Part shown: piece by piece, positions 1 to 8,966 of the stretch | Position numbering within the stretch: position 1 is the first letter of the stretch | How the letters are laid out: each line of letters starts with the position of its first letter | DNA from: Actinomycetota bacterium | Lineage (GTDB): Bacteria > Actinomycetota > Acidimicrobiia > Acidimicrobiales > Ilumatobacteraceae | Length of the DNA stretch: 54,943 nucleotides | Assembly (NCBI GenBank): GCA_030645675.1 | Contig: JAUSLQ010000056.1 | Location: forward strand, 1 to 54,943 | Reading direction: 5' to 3' | Made by a program: the position numbers and the translations under genes | The notes under the pieces: generated by a model | The model's input: only the letters and a program-made list of their open reading frames with translations | Told to the model about the DNA's origin: nothing | Database searches by the model: none

Positions 1-728
1 CCAAGGAAGTGATCGCGCCGCTCACCGACTCGTACGCCGACATCGATGTCGTCGACGCCTACGAGATCCAGTTGATCAACATCCGCAAGCGCCTTGCCGC
101 CGGGCGGGTGATCCGGGGGCACAAGGTGGGCCTCTCGGCCAAGGCGATGCAGCAGATGCTCGGTGTGCACGAGCCCGACTACGGCCACCTGCTCGACGAC
201 ATGTTCGTCGACGAGGGGGCGACCATCCCCGCGGCGCGGTTCTGCCAGCCGCGGGCCGAGATCGAAGTCGCGTTCGTGCTCGGCCGCCGCCTCGAAGGCC
301 CCGGGGTCACCGTCGCCGACGTGGTGCGGGCCACGGACTACGTGCTGCCGTCGATCGAGATCGTCGACAGCCGGGTGAGCGACTGGAAGGTGAAGATCCA
401 GGACACGGTGGCCGACAACGCGTCGTCGGCGGCGCTGGTGCTCGGCGGCCGCCCCACGCTGCTCAGCGACGTGGACCCTGCGCTCATCGGTGCCACGCTG
501 AGCAAGAACGGCGAGATCGTGGAGACAGGTTGTTCCGGGGCGGTGCTGGGCAACCCCGTCACGGCGGTGGCCTGGCTGGCGAACAAGGTGGCCAAGTTCG
601 GTGTGGTGCTCGAGCCCGGTCACGTGATCATGCCCGGCTCGTGCACGCGCATGATCCCGGTAGCGGCCGGCGACCACGTGCGCGCCGACTTCGACGGGCT
701 GGGCCATGTCGCTGTGCGCTTCAGCTGA
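1..728 (+). CDS. dmpE: 2-oxopent-4-enoate hydratase (5' end cut by window edge)
   Basis: Lower meta-pathway enzyme that adds water to 2-hydroxypenta-2,4-dienoate to give 4-hydroxy-2-oxovalerate. The reading frame is open to the left edge; the first internal start (GTG at 9) falls inside the conserved IAPLTDSY segment, so roughly 20 N-terminal residues are probably missing. The family hallmarks are a GHKVGLSAKAMQ segment, the acidic RAEIEVAFVLG strand, EIVDSRVSDW and a late PGSCTRM loop (fumarylacetoacetase/MhpD fold). It resembles the 4-oxalocrotonate decarboxylase at 2752, a paralogous family that works with it as a complex in Pseudomonas. The product feeds the aldolase at 1709. Confidence 0.9.
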   Translation, partial: KEVIAPLTDSYADIDVVDAYEIQLINIRKRLAAGRVIRGHKVGLSAKAMQQMLGVHEPDYGHLLDDMFVDEGATIPAARFCQPRAEIEVAFVLGRRLEGPGVTVADVVRATDYVLPSIEIVDSRVSDWKVKIQDTVADNASSAALVLGGRPTLLSDVDPALIGATLSKNGEIVETGCSGAVLGNPVTAVAWLANKVAKFGVVLEPGHVIMPGSCTRMIPVAAGDHVRADFDGLGHVAVRFS

Positions 729-732
729 GGAC

Positions 733-753
733 GCGTTCCGTTGGCCGGAACGC
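733..753. promoter_or_regulatory. Palindromic operator-like site 1 of 3
   Basis: Perfect inverted repeat GCGTTCCG-N5-CGGAACGC in the 66-bp gap between the hydratase and the acetaldehyde dehydrogenase. The same core GTTCCG-N5-YGGAAC recurs at 5284-5312 and 13075-13095, also only in gaps of the aromatic cluster. This suggests a binding site for a dimeric regulator (IclR- or TetR-like by shape; inference). It is not followed by a U-run, so a terminator is unlikely. Confidence 0.55.
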
Positions 754-794
754 CTTGGTTGCCATCATCGGCCAGCACGTGGTGTGGTGGACCG

Positions 795-1706
795 GTGAAC
801 AGGATCCCCGCCGCCATCGTCGGCCCCGGCAACATCGGGACCGATCTCATGTACAAGCTGCTCCGCTCGGACCTGATCGAGCCCCGCTACATGGTGGGCG
901 TCGATCCGGATTCTGCGGGCCTCAAACTGGCTCGCGAGGCCGGCCTCGAAGCCTCCTCCGAGGGGGTGGACTGGCTGCTCGATCGTCCCGAGCTCCCCGG
1001 CATCGTGTTCGAGGCCACCAGCGCATACGTGCACGTGCGCAACGCGCCTCGGTACAAGAAGGCAGGCATCTACGCGGTCGACCTGACGCCGGCGGCCCGC
1101 GGGCCGTACGTGGTGCCGCCGGTGAACCTGTTCGAGCACGTCGGCGCCGGCGAGATGAACGTCAACATGGTGACCTGCGGCGGGCAGGCCACCATTCCGA
1201 TCGTGTACGCCGTCAGCCGCGTCCACCCGGTGGAGTACGCCGAGATCGTCGCCACCGTGTCGTCGGCATCCGCCGGCCCGGGCACGCGCAACAACATCGA
1301 CGAGTTCACTCGCACCACCGCCAAGGCCGTGGAGGTGCTCGGCGGGGCAACGCGTGGCAAGGCGATCATCATCCTGAACCCGGCCGACCCGCCGCTGATG
1401 ATGCGCGACACGATCTTCTGCTCCCTGCCTGCCGACGCCGATCACGACAAGGTGGCGCAGTCGATCCTCGACATGGTCGCCGAGGTGCAGACCTACGTGC
1501 CCGGTTACCACCTGCGCGGTGAACCGCAGTTCGACACGCTCGACGACGGCACCGCTCGCGTCGCCACGTTCATCGAGGTGCAGGGCGCCGGCGACTTCCT
1601 GCCGCCCTACGCCGGCAACCTCGACATCATGACGGCCGCCGCGACGAAGGTGGGCAACGAGATCGCCCGCCGCTTGTTGGCCATCCCCGACTCCAAGGAA
1701 GCCTGA
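795..1706 (+). CDS. dmpF: Acetaldehyde dehydrogenase (acylating)
   Basis: Converts acetaldehyde, NAD+ and CoA to acetyl-CoA, the last step of the meta pathway. It normally forms a channelling complex with the aldolase encoded immediately downstream. The N-terminal NAD motif is GPGNIGTDL (residues about 10-18), and the catalytic cysteine is C128 in MVTCGGQAT, matching Cys132 of Pseudomonas DmpF. The GTG at 795 was chosen because it gives 303 residues, the family length, and leaves the palindrome at 733-753 upstream; longer versions would run through that palindrome. The Shine-Dalgarno sequence is weak. Confidence 0.93.
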   Translation: MNRIPAAIVGPGNIGTDLMYKLLRSDLIEPRYMVGVDPDSAGLKLAREAGLEASSEGVDWLLDRPELPGIVFEATSAYVHVRNAPRYKKAGIYAVDLTPAARGPYVVPPVNLFEHVGAGEMNVNMVTCGGQATIPIVYAVSRVHPVEYAEIVATVSSASAGPGTRNNIDEFTRTTAKAVEVLGGATRGKAIIILNPADPPLMMRDTIFCSLPADADHDKVAQSILDMVAEVQTYVPGYHLRGEPQFDTLDDGTARVATFIEVQGAGDFLPPYAGNLDIMTAAATKVGNEIARRLLAIPDSKEA

Positions 1707-1708
1707 TC

Positions 1709-2737
1709 ATGCCCTACTCGCCCGAGCTCGACATCCGCATCACCGACACGTCGCTGCGCGACGGCTCGCATGCCAAGGGTCATCAGTTCACCGAGGCCGA
1801 CGTGCGGGCAGTGGTGGGCGCTCTCGACGCAGCCGGCATGCCCGTCATCGAGGTCACGCACGGCGATGGCCTCGGCGGGTCGTCGTTCAACTACGGGTTC
1901 TCGCGCACCGACGAACGGCTGCTGATCAAGGCCGCCGTGGAGACGGCGCAGCAGGCCAAGATCGCAGCACTGATGTTGCCGGGGTTGGGCACCAAGGACG
2001 ACATCAAGGGTGCCGCCGACCTCGGCCTCTCGATCATCCGCATCGCGACCCACTGCACCGAGGCAGACATCTCGATCCAGCACTTCGGCGTGGCCCGCGA
2101 GCTCGGGCTGGAGACCGTCGGCTTCCTCATGATGGGCCATTCGCAACCGCCGGAGGTGCTGGCCGCACAGGCACGCATCATGGCCGACGCCGGGTGCCAG
2201 TGCGTCTACGTGGTCGACTCCGCCGGCGCGATGATCCTGGAGGACGTGACGTTGCGGGTGCAGGCCCTCGTCGCGGAACTGGGCGACGACGCACAGGTGG
2301 GCTTCCACGCGCACGAGAACCTCGGCCTGTCGGTGGCCAACAGTGTGCTCGCCGTGCGTGCCGGGGCCGTGCAGATCGACGGTTCGACGCGGGCGTTCGG
2401 CGCCGGCGCGGGCAACACGCCGCTGGAGGTGTTCGCGGCCGTTGCCGAGCGTCAGGGCATCGCCACCGGGTTGAACGTGCTGCAATTGGTCGACGTGGCC
2501 GAAGACATCGTGCGCCCGATCATGGATGGCGAGTGCGTGAAAGATCGCCTGGCCATCATCATGGGGTACGCCGGCGTGTACTCCAGCTACCTCAAGCACG
2601 CCTATCGTGCGGCCGAGCGGTATGGCGTCTCCGGCGCAGAGATCCTGCTCGAGTGCGGCCGCCAGGGTTTGGTGGGCGGCCAGGAGGACCAGATCATCCA
2701 GATCGCTGCCGCCCTCGCCAAGCGGTCGGCCGCATGA
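1709..2737 (+). CDS. dmpG: 4-hydroxy-2-oxovalerate aldolase
   Basis: A class II, divalent-metal aldolase that splits 4-hydroxy-2-oxovalerate into pyruvate and acetaldehyde. It begins 2 bp after the stop of its partner dehydrogenase, the usual dmpFG arrangement for substrate channelling. Visible motifs are the N-terminal [13 protein letters not shown] (catalytic arginine, aspartate and histidine), the metal-binding GFHAHENLG, and a [10 protein letters not shown] loop. The length of 342 residues is typical. The C-terminus overlaps the first possible start of the next gene, so translation is probably coupled. Confidence 0.95.
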   Translation: MPYSPELDIRITDTSLRDGSHAKGHQFTEADVRAVVGALDAAGMPVIEVTHGDGLGGSSFNYGFSRTDERLLIKAAVETAQQAKIAALMLPGLGTKDDIKGAADLGLSIIRIATHCTEADISIQHFGVARELGLETVGFLMMGHSQPPEVLAAQARIMADAGCQCVYVVDSAGAMILEDVTLRVQALVAELGDDAQVGFHAHENLGLSVANSVLAVRAGAVQIDGSTRAFGAGAGNTPLEVFAAVAERQGIATGLNVLQLVDVAEDIVRPIMDGECVKDRLAIIMGYAGVYSSYLKHAYRAAERYGVSGAEILLECGRQGLVGGQEDQIIQIAAALAKRSAA

Positions 2738-2751
2738 ACATCGGAGAAGGA

Positions 2752-3528
2752 ATGAAGCACATCCACGCCTGTGCCGACACCATCGAGCGAGCCGTCGGCG
2801 ATCGCACTGCGATCGGCCGGCTCACCGCCGACTTCCCCGATCTGACGCTCGACGACGGCTACGCGATCCAGGACGAGGTGGCTCGTCGCCGGCTGGCGCG
2901 CGGCGAGCGAATCATCGGCGCCAAGCTGGGGCTCACCTCGCGCGCCAAGCAGGTGCAGATGAGCGTCGCCCAGCCGATGTACGGCCGCCTGTTCTCCGAG
3001 GGAGTGCACCCGGCGAACGAGCCGTTCGTCGTGTCGTCGCTGATCCACCCGCGAGTCGAGCCCGAGATCGTGTTCGTGATGAAGGACCGCCTCGCCGGCC
3101 CCGGCGTCACCGCCGGTGACGTGATCGCGGCGACGAAGTACGTCTGCTGCGGTTTGGAGATCATCGACAGCCGCTACTCCGACTTCTCGTTCACCGCCGC
3201 CGACGTGGTTGCCGACAACACCTCCGAGGCCAAGATCGTGATGGGTTCCGTCATGCTCGATCCCGCAGGCATCGACCTCGGGCTGATCGGGCTGCTGCTG
3301 GAGGTCGACGGCGAGCAAGTGGCCACCGCCGCCGGTGCGGCCACCATGGGTCACCCGGCCGAAGCGGTGGCACTGCTGGCCAACTGGCTCGGCTCGCGGG
3401 GGAGTGCGATCGAGCCCGGGTGGTGCATCTACAGCGGCGGCCTGACGGCTGCCGTGCCGCTGAACGTCGGCTCGCACATCACGGCCACGTTCGGCCATCT
3501 GGGTTCCGTCACGGTCAGGGGGGTCTGA
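2752..3528 (+). CDS. dmpH: 4-oxalocrotonate (2-oxo-3-hexenedioate) decarboxylase
   Basis: Decarboxylates the keto form of 4-oxalocrotonate to 2-hydroxypenta-2,4-dienoate, the substrate of the hydratase at the left edge. It has the MhpD/FAH-like fold with GAKLGLTSRAKQ, HPRVEPEIVFVM and EIIDSRYSDF. It aligns along its length with the hydratase, which is the known paralogous relation. Two starts are possible: ATG 2734, which overlaps the upstream stop (ATGA), or ATG 2752, preceded by a strong GGAGAAGGA. The second is preferred and gives 258 residues, against about 262 in Pseudomonas. Confidence 0.92.
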   Translation: MKHIHACADTIERAVGDRTAIGRLTADFPDLTLDDGYAIQDEVARRRLARGERIIGAKLGLTSRAKQVQMSVAQPMYGRLFSEGVHPANEPFVVSSLIHPRVEPEIVFVMKDRLAGPGVTAGDVIAATKYVCCGLEIIDSRYSDFSFTAADVVADNTSEAKIVMGSVMLDPAGIDLGLIGLLLEVDGEQVATAAGAATMGHPAEAVALLANWLGSRGSAIEPGWCIYSGGLTAAVPLNVGSHITATFGHLGSVTVRGV

Positions 3529-3530
3529 TC

Positions 3531-3785
3531 ATGCCGCTGGTGCACGTGCACATGGCCAAGGGCCGCACCGACGAGCAGAAGCGGGCCCTGTTGCAGGGCA
3601 TCACCCGCGTGATGCACGAGACGGTGGGCGCGCCGGTGGAGTCGGTGCGCGTCTGGATCAGCGAGTTCGAGGCCACCGAGTTCATCGCCGGCGGCGAGAT
3701 CCTGGCAGACCGCCGGGTACGTCTGGCGGCAGAAGCCGCAGCCGCTCCTGCACAACAGGAGTGGAACGAAGAGGGAACATCATGA
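3531..3785 (+). CDS. dmpI: 4-oxalocrotonate tautomerase, C-terminally extended
   Basis: Interconverts the enol and keto forms of oxalocrotonate. After removal of Met the protein starts with the catalytic Pro1. Arg11 (GRTDEQK), Arg39 (SVRVWI) and Phe50 fall at exactly the positions of the active-site residues in Pseudomonas DmpI/XylH. The mature chain is 84 rather than about 62 residues; the extra tail is rich in alanine and glutamate. Spacing is 2 bp from the decarboxylase, and the stop overlaps the ATG of the next gene (ATGA), so this is a tightly coupled operon. Confidence 0.92.
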   Translation: MPLVHVHMAKGRTDEQKRALLQGITRVMHETVGAPVESVRVWISEFEATEFIAGGEILADRRVRLAAEAAAAPAQQEWNEEGTS

Positions 3786-5230
3786 CCATCGCACCCGCAC
3801 GACACTTCATCGGCAACGAGTTCCGCGACTCGCTGTCCGGGCAGACGTTCGATGTGATCAGCCCCGTCACGGAGCAGGTCGTCACCACGGCCGCGCGGGG
3901 CGGCGTCGACGACGTGGCAGCTGCCGTGCGGGCCGCGAAGGACGCATTCGACGGCGGTGAGTGGTCGCGGGCGAAGCCGTCCTTCCGCCGCCAGGTGCTG
4001 ATGAGAGCGGCCGACCTGATCGACGCTCGTTACCCCGAGATCAACCGTCGCGAGGCGCTCGAGATGGGGCACCCCACCGGCAACCCGGTGCAAGGCCCCA
4101 GTCGGTCGGCATGGAACCTGCGATTCTTCGCGATGGAGCAAGAGCTTGCAGGCGACCACTCGTTCAATCGCGATGACAACTTGCGCACCTACACCATGTG
4201 CGACCCCGTGGGCACGTTCGCTCTGATCAGCCCGTGGAACGCGCCATTCATGCTGAGCACCTGGAAGCTCGGTCCTGCGATCGCCTACGGCAACTCCGTG
4301 GTGCACAAGCCCAGCGAGCTGTCGCCCCTCTCGATCGGGGTGCTGGGTGAGATCTTCGTCGAGGCGGGCATGCCTGCGGGCGCCTACAACACCGTGCTGG
4401 GCTACGGCAAGGAGGCGGGCTCGCCGCTGGTCGAGCACCCCGATGTCGTCGGTGTGTCGTTCACCGGGTCGCCCGGCACGGCTCGCGACATCGCTGCCCG
4501 GGTTGCCCCGCAGCTGAAGCGCACCTCGTTCGAGCTCGGCGGCAAGTCGGCGGTGCTGGTGTTCGCAGATGCGAACCTGCCGAAGTGTGTGGCAACGGTG
4601 GCCGCGGGCATCTTCACCAACTCCGGCCAGCTGTGCATCGCCGGCTCGCGCATCCTCGTGGAGCGCAAGGTGTACGACCAGTTCCTCGAGCTGTTCGTGG
4701 CCGAATCGAAGAAGTGGGTACCCGGCGATCCGATGGACCCTGCCACCAAGCTGGGCCCGATCGTGTCCAAGGCGCAGTACGACAAGGTGATGGGTTACAT
4801 CGAGCTGGCCCGCAGCGAAGGCCGAGTGGTGGCCGGTGGTGGCCGCCCAGCCGGCCTGGAGACGGGCTACTTCGTGGAGCCGACGATCATCGTCGATGCC
4901 GCGCCCGGCGCGCGTGTGTGCCAGGAGGAGATCTTCGGGCCGGTGGCCGTGGTGATCCCCTTCGACACGGTGGAGGAGGGCCTGGCCATCGCCAACGACA
5001 GCGACTACGGCCTGGCCGGGTACATCTGGACCGAGAGCCAGACGACCGCCCACCACGTCGCGGCGCGGCTGCAGACCGGAATGATCTGGGTGAACTGCTT
5101 CTTCGAGCGCGATCTGCGGCAGCCGTTCGGCGGCGTGAAGCAGAGCGGGCTCGGCCGGGAAGGTGGCGGCTACAGCCGCGAGTTCTTCACCGAGACCCGG
5201 TTCGTGTCGTTCCCGCTGATCCCTCGCTAG
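3782..5230 (+). CDS. dmpC: Aldehyde dehydrogenase, probable 2-hydroxymuconic semialdehyde dehydrogenase
   Basis: NAD(P)+-dependent aldehyde dehydrogenase of 482 residues. The catalytic elements are Asn153 in SPWNAPF, Glu251 in ELGGK and Cys285 in SGQLC, with the C-terminal EEIFGPV segment. Family membership is certain. The substrate is assigned from context, because it is the only aldehyde dehydrogenase between the oxalocrotonate enzymes and the phenol hydroxylase. The ATG at 3782 has GAGGGA upstream and overlaps the tautomerase stop. It acts in the cytosol, converting the ring-cleavage product of catechol to oxalocrotonate. Confidence 0.85.
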   Translation: MTIAPARHFIGNEFRDSLSGQTFDVISPVTEQVVTTAARGGVDDVAAAVRAAKDAFDGGEWSRAKPSFRRQVLMRAADLIDARYPEINRREALEMGHPTGNPVQGPSRSAWNLRFFAMEQELAGDHSFNRDDNLRTYTMCDPVGTFALISPWNAPFMLSTWKLGPAIAYGNSVVHKPSELSPLSIGVLGEIFVEAGMPAGAYNTVLGYGKEAGSPLVEHPDVVGVSFTGSPGTARDIAARVAPQLKRTSFELGGKSAVLVFADANLPKCVATVAAGIFTNSGQLCIAGSRILVERKVYDQFLELFVAESKKWVPGDPMDPATKLGPIVSKAQYDKVMGYIELARSEGRVVAGGGRPAGLETGYFVEPTIIVDAAPGARVCQEEIFGPVAVVIPFDTVEEGLAIANDSDYGLAGYIWTESQTTAHHVAARLQTGMIWVNCFFERDLRQPFGGVKQSGLGREGGGYSREFFTETRFVSFPLIPR

Positions 5231-5283
5231 GGGCTGGGGCCCCAGGAGATCTGGGTCTCGCACGCCTTGGCCGGCCGTAACGA

Positions 5284-5312
5284 GAACCCGTTCCGGATAT
5301 CGGAACGGGTTC
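5284..5312. promoter_or_regulatory. Palindromic site 2 of 3: operator and/or terminator
   Basis: Perfect 12-bp inverted repeat (GAACCCGTTCCG, 5-nt spacer GATAT, CGGAACGGGTTC), 53 bp after the dehydrogenase stop and 53 bp before the phenol hydroxylase assembly gene. It could end the lower-pathway transcript as a hairpin, but the following ATTTACC is a poor U-run. Its core matches the sites at 733 and 13075, which favours an operator in front of dmpK. Both roles are possible. Confidence 0.6.
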
Positions 5313-5365
5313 ATTTACCGCAGGCCGCCCGCGAGCGCAGGCTGCTCTCCGTGGGGATTGAGGGC

Positions 5366-5647
5366 ATGCCCGAGCCAACTGGTTTCGACGTCACGCGCAG
5401 GTACGTGCGGGTCATCGAACACCGTGCGGACGGGTTCGTCGAGTTCCGCTTCTCGATCGGCGACCCGTCGCTGTTCGTGGAGATGATGCTCGGCGAGTCT
5501 GCCTTCGACGAGTTCTGCTCGCTGAACCACGTCGAACTGCTCGACCCGGTCGTGCAGTCCGAGCACGAGGACGACCCCGACGTGGATCACGAGATCGACG
5601 ACTGGGACTGGACGATGCGCGACGCCGTGCACCGTCGATTCAGGTAG
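5366..5647 (+). CDS. dmpK: Phenol hydroxylase assembly subunit (DmpK/P0-like)
   Basis: Small protein of 93 residues. It matches DmpK-type proteins, which help load iron into the apo-oxygenase, in the segment RRYVRV...GFVEFRFSIGDPSLFVEMML. Family length is about 92 residues. The ATG at 5366 is preferred because it has GAGGGC just upstream and leaves the palindrome at 5284-5312 outside the gene. The tail is rich in Asp and Glu (HEDDPDVDHEIDDWDW). It is the first gene of the hydroxylase operon, as in Pseudomonas dmpKLMNOP. Confidence 0.88.
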   Translation: MPEPTGFDVTRRYVRVIEHRADGFVEFRFSIGDPSLFVEMMLGESAFDEFCSLNHVELLDPVVQSEHEDDPDVDHEIDDWDWTMRDAVHRRFR

Positions 5648-5686
5648 CTCGCAGCAGCGAGCCAGAGCGAGGGAAAGGAGCGACAC

Positions 5687-6679
5687 ATGCAGATCGATCT
5701 TCGGACCGTGAGCATCAAGCCGATTCGGCAGACGTTCACGCACGTCGCCGATCGGATCGGGCCCGACAAGGCCGCATCCCGTTATCAGGAGGGCGTGCTG
5801 AACGTCCAGGCCGATGCGAACTTCCACTACCGGCCCACATGGGACCCGGACCACGAGATCTTCGACGCCTCTCGCTCCAAGGTGCAGATGGCGGACTGGT
5901 ACGCGTTCAAGGACCCCCGCCAGTACTACTACGCGACGTACACGATCGCCCGCGCCCGGATGCAGGAGACGACCGAGGCCGACTTCGAGTTCGTCGAGAA
6001 GCGCGGTCTGGCCGACACGTTCAACGCTGCCGCGACGCGCAAGGCGCTCGACCTGCTGGTGCCGCTGCGCCATGTGGCGTGGGCCGCCAACATGAACAAC
6101 TCGTCGATCTGCGCCTACGGCTACGGCACGGCCATCACGGCACCGTGCATGTTCCACGCGATGGACCAGCTGGGCATCGCCCAGTACCTCACCCGCGTCG
6201 GGCTGCTGCTGGGCGACGTGAGCAGCCTCGATGACGCGAAGCAGGCATGGCTCACCGAGCCGCAGTGGCAGCCGCTGCGCCGCTACGTCGAGGACACACT
6301 GGTGCTCACCGACCCGGTGGAGCTGTACGTCGCGCAGAACATGGCCCTCGACGGCCTGCTCTACCCGCTGGTGTACGAGAAGTTCGACGCCATGCTCACG
6401 GCCGAAGCCGGCCCGACGGTCAGCATGCTGCTGCGCTTCCAGAGCGACTGGTTCGCCGAGACGAGCCGCTGGGTGGACTCGACCGTGAAGACCGCTGCCG
6501 CCGAGTCGGCTGCCAACGCCGAGCTGCTCAGCGGCTGGGCAGCGGCGTGGCGCGACCGTGCCGTGGAGGCACTCGCCCCGCTGATGGACATGGCACTGGG
6601 CGCCGAGGCGCCCGCCGCACTGGCCGATGCAGTGTCCGCCTTCGACACCCGGGCCGCCAAGTGCGGCCTGGCCATCTGA
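5687..6679 (+). CDS. dmpL: Phenol hydroxylase beta subunit (P1)
   Basis: Structural beta subunit of the (alpha-beta-gamma)2 soluble diiron monooxygenase. It has the ferritin-like fold but no diiron ligands, as expected. It is 330 residues long, the family size, with the conserved YRPTWDPDHEIFD and DPRQYYYATYTIARAR segments. The ATG at 5687 follows a good GAAAGGAG site. It lies between dmpK and dmpM with short gaps, so all hydroxylase subunits should be co-transcribed. Confidence 0.93.
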   Translation: MQIDLRTVSIKPIRQTFTHVADRIGPDKAASRYQEGVLNVQADANFHYRPTWDPDHEIFDASRSKVQMADWYAFKDPRQYYYATYTIARARMQETTEADFEFVEKRGLADTFNAAATRKALDLLVPLRHVAWAANMNNSSICAYGYGTAITAPCMFHAMDQLGIAQYLTRVGLLLGDVSSLDDAKQAWLTEPQWQPLRRYVEDTLVLTDPVELYVAQNMALDGLLYPLVYEKFDAMLTAEAGPTVSMLLRFQSDWFAETSRWVDSTVKTAAAESAANAELLSGWAAAWRDRAVEALAPLMDMALGAEAPAALADAVSAFDTRAAKCGLAI

Positions 6680-6693
6680 AAGGGGATCGCACC

Positions 6694-6963
6694 ATGTCCA
6701 CAGTGTTCATCGCGTTCCAGACCAACGAGACCAGCCGCGGGATCGTGGAAGCCATCGAAGAGGACAACCCGACCGCCGTGGTGCAGGAGCAGCCGGCGAT
6801 GGTGAAGGTCGACGTCCCCGACTCGATGACGATCCGCCGCAGCACCATCGAGGAGAAGCTGGGGCGTCGCTTCGACCTTCAGGAGATGCACGTCCACCTG
6901 ATCACCCTGTCCGGGCACATCGACGAGTCCGACGACGAATTCAACCTGAGCTGGAAGCAGTGA
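6694..6963 (+). CDS. dmpM: Phenol hydroxylase effector (coupling) protein (P2)
   Basis: Cofactor-free regulatory protein of 89 residues (DmpM has 90). It binds the oxygenase near the diiron centre and couples NADH use to hydroxylation. The typical family strings are VFIAFQTNE near the start and the MVKVDVPDSMTI segment. The start is ATG 6694, preceded by AAAGGGGA at a normal distance. It sits between beta and alpha subunit genes, the canonical order. Confidence 0.92.
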   Translation: MSTVFIAFQTNETSRGIVEAIEEDNPTAVVQEQPAMVKVDVPDSMTIRRSTIEEKLGRRFDLQEMHVHLITLSGHIDESDDEFNLSWKQ

Positions 6964-6973
6964 GGACCAAGCC

Positions 6974-8554
6974 ATGACCATGACCAACGACGCAACCGGC
7001 ACCGCCAAGAAGAAGCTGGGCCTGAAGGAGCGCTACGCGCTCATGACCCGCGGCCTCGACTGGGAGACCACCTACCAGCCGATGGAGGACGTGTTCCCGT
7101 ACGCCACCTACGAGGGCATCAAGGTGCACGACTGGGACAAGTGGGAAGACCCGTTCCGCCTCACCATGGACGCCTACTGGAAGTACCAGGCCGAGAAGGA
7201 GCAGAAGCTCTACGCGATCATGGACGCGTTCGCGCAGAACAACGGCCACCTCGGGCTCACCGATGCCCGCTACATCAACGCGCTGAAGCTGTTCCTCACC
7301 GGCGTCACGCCGCTGGAGTACATGGCCCACCGCGGTTTCGCCCACGTCGGTCGCCAACTGCCGGGCGTCGGCGCCCGCGTGGCGTGCCAGATGCAGAGCC
7401 TCGACGAGCTGCGCCACGCCCAGACGCAGATCCACTCGATGTCGAACTACAACAAGCTGTACGACGGCTTCCACAGCTGGCGGCACATGCACGACCGAGT
7501 GTGGTACCTGTCGGTGCCGAAGTCGTTCTTCGACGACGCCATCACGGCCGGCCCGTTCGAGTACATGATCGCCATCGGCTTCTCCTTCGAGTACGTGCTC
7601 ACCAACCTGCTGTTCGTGCCGTTCATCTCCGGTGCCGCCTACAACGGCGACATGGGCGCGATGGCCTTCGGCTTCTCGGCGCAGAGCGACGAGAGCCGGC
7701 ACATGACGCTCGGCCTGGAAGCGATCAAGTTCATGCTCGAGCAAGACCCGGACAACCTGCCGATCGTGCAGCACTGGATCGACAAGTGGTTCTGGCGTGG
7801 CTACCGCGTGCTCACGCTCGTGGCCATGATGCTCGACTACATGCTGCCCAAGAAGGTGATGAGCTGGAAGGAAGCGTGGGAGGTCTATGCGGAGCAGAAC
7901 GGCGGTGCGCTGTTCGCCGACCTGGCCCGCTACGGCATCCGCCCGCCGCTCGGCTGGCAGCAGGCGTGCGACGACAAGGACCACCTCAGCCATCAGGCGT
8001 GGGCGACCTTCTACCAGTACCAGGCCGCGGCTCCGTTCCACACCTGGGTGCCGAGCGAGGAAGACATGGCCTGGCAGGCCGACAAGTACCCCGACACGTT
8101 CGACAAGTACTACCGCCCCCGATTCGAGCAGTGGGCGCAGATGGAGGCCGAGGGCAACCGGTTCAACAACGGCACGCTGCCGCTGCTGTGCCAGGTGTGC
8201 CAGATCCCGATGCTGTTCACCGAGCCCGGCGACCCCACCCGCATCTGCTATCGCGAGAGCGAGTACAAGGGCGAGACGTATCACACGTGCAGCGATGGCT
8301 GTAAGAACATCTTCGACCACGAGCAGGAGAAGTACATCCAGGCCTGGCTGCCAGTGCACCAGATCTACCAGGGCAACTGCTTCGGCCCCGACGCCGACCC
8401 GACCTCGCCCGACTTCAACCCGCTGCTGGAAGTGATCAAGTGGTACGGGTACAACGTCGGTGTCGACAACCGGCCGTACGAGGGTTCCGAGGACCAGACC
8501 AACTTCCGGGCCTGGAAGCAGCAGACCACCAGCAACGCGCCGGCCGCCGGCTGA
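6974..8554 (+). CDS. dmpN: Phenol hydroxylase alpha subunit (P3), diiron catalytic subunit
   Basis: Catalytic subunit that hydroxylates the aromatic ring using a carboxylate-bridged diiron centre. All six expected ligands are visible: E115 (PLEYM), E145 and H148 (DELRH), E206 (SFEYV), E240 and H243 (DESRH). A C-terminal YHS-like zinc site has C406, C409, C439 and C443. The length is 526 residues against 517 for Pseudomonas DmpN. Whether the preferred substrate is phenol, a cresol or benzene/toluene cannot be told from sequence by eye. Confidence 0.95.
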   Translation: MTMTNDATGTAKKKLGLKERYALMTRGLDWETTYQPMEDVFPYATYEGIKVHDWDKWEDPFRLTMDAYWKYQAEKEQKLYAIMDAFAQNNGHLGLTDARYINALKLFLTGVTPLEYMAHRGFAHVGRQLPGVGARVACQMQSLDELRHAQTQIHSMSNYNKLYDGFHSWRHMHDRVWYLSVPKSFFDDAITAGPFEYMIAIGFSFEYVLTNLLFVPFISGAAYNGDMGAMAFGFSAQSDESRHMTLGLEAIKFMLEQDPDNLPIVQHWIDKWFWRGYRVLTLVAMMLDYMLPKKVMSWKEAWEVYAEQNGGALFADLARYGIRPPLGWQQACDDKDHLSHQAWATFYQYQAAAPFHTWVPSEEDMAWQADKYPDTFDKYYRPRFEQWAQMEAEGNRFNNGTLPLLCQVCQIPMLFTEPGDPTRICYRESEYKGETYHTCSDGCKNIFDHEQEKYIQAWLPVHQIYQGNCFGPDADPTSPDFNPLLEVIKWYGYNVGVDNRPYEGSEDQTNFRAWKQQTTSNAPAAG

Positions 8555-8596
8555 CCGCACGCACTCGACCACAACCGATTTTGAGAGGAGAGCACC

Positions 8597-8956
8597 ATGG
8601 CCGTCAAAGCCGTGAAGGAGTACGTGTTCGCGCCGATGGACACGCAGGAGAAGTTGCACGGGGCACAGCTCACCTACATCGGGTGGATCGACCACCTGAT
8701 GTTCTGCGCCCCGTTCGCCTTCCCGTTCCCGCCCGACATGCCGTTCGGCGCCATTCTGGAAGCTGTGCTGCCCGGCTCGTTCGGCCAGCACCCCGACTTC
8801 GCCCAGATCGACTGGTCGCAGGCGGAGTGGACCAAGGGTGGGCGGCCGTTCCATCCCGACCCGGCGAAGTCGCTGGCCGAGAACGGCATGCGGCACAAGG
8901 ACAGCCTGACGTTCCGCATCCCCGGGCTCACGGGGATCAAGGGAACCTCCAGCTGA
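8597..8956 (+). CDS. dmpO: Phenol hydroxylase gamma subunit (P4)
   Basis: Gamma subunit of the phenol hydroxylase oxygenase, 119 residues, the family size. Recognisable strings are LTYIGWIDHLMFCAPFAFPFP near the N-terminus and a C-terminal HKDSLTFRIPG. The start ATG 8597 follows GAGAGGAGAG. It has no known catalytic residues and is thought to stabilise the hydroxylase dimer. Confidence 0.9.
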   Translation: MAVKAVKEYVFAPMDTQEKLHGAQLTYIGWIDHLMFCAPFAFPFPPDMPFGAILEAVLPGSFGQHPDFAQIDWSQAEWTKGGRPFHPDPAKSLAENGMRHKDSLTFRIPGLTGIKGTSS

Positions 8957-8966
8957 GGATGCGTAC

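Noticed and set aside
5284-5312. Reading the palindrome only as a rho-independent terminator
   Set aside because: The U-run is poor, and the same core in two other gaps (one a divergent promoter) argues for a regulator site; kept as dual possibility.
3515-5314. 599-codon minus-strand frame across the tautomerase and aldehyde dehydrogenase
   Set aside because: Antisense to two well-recognised genes; translation shows no motif.
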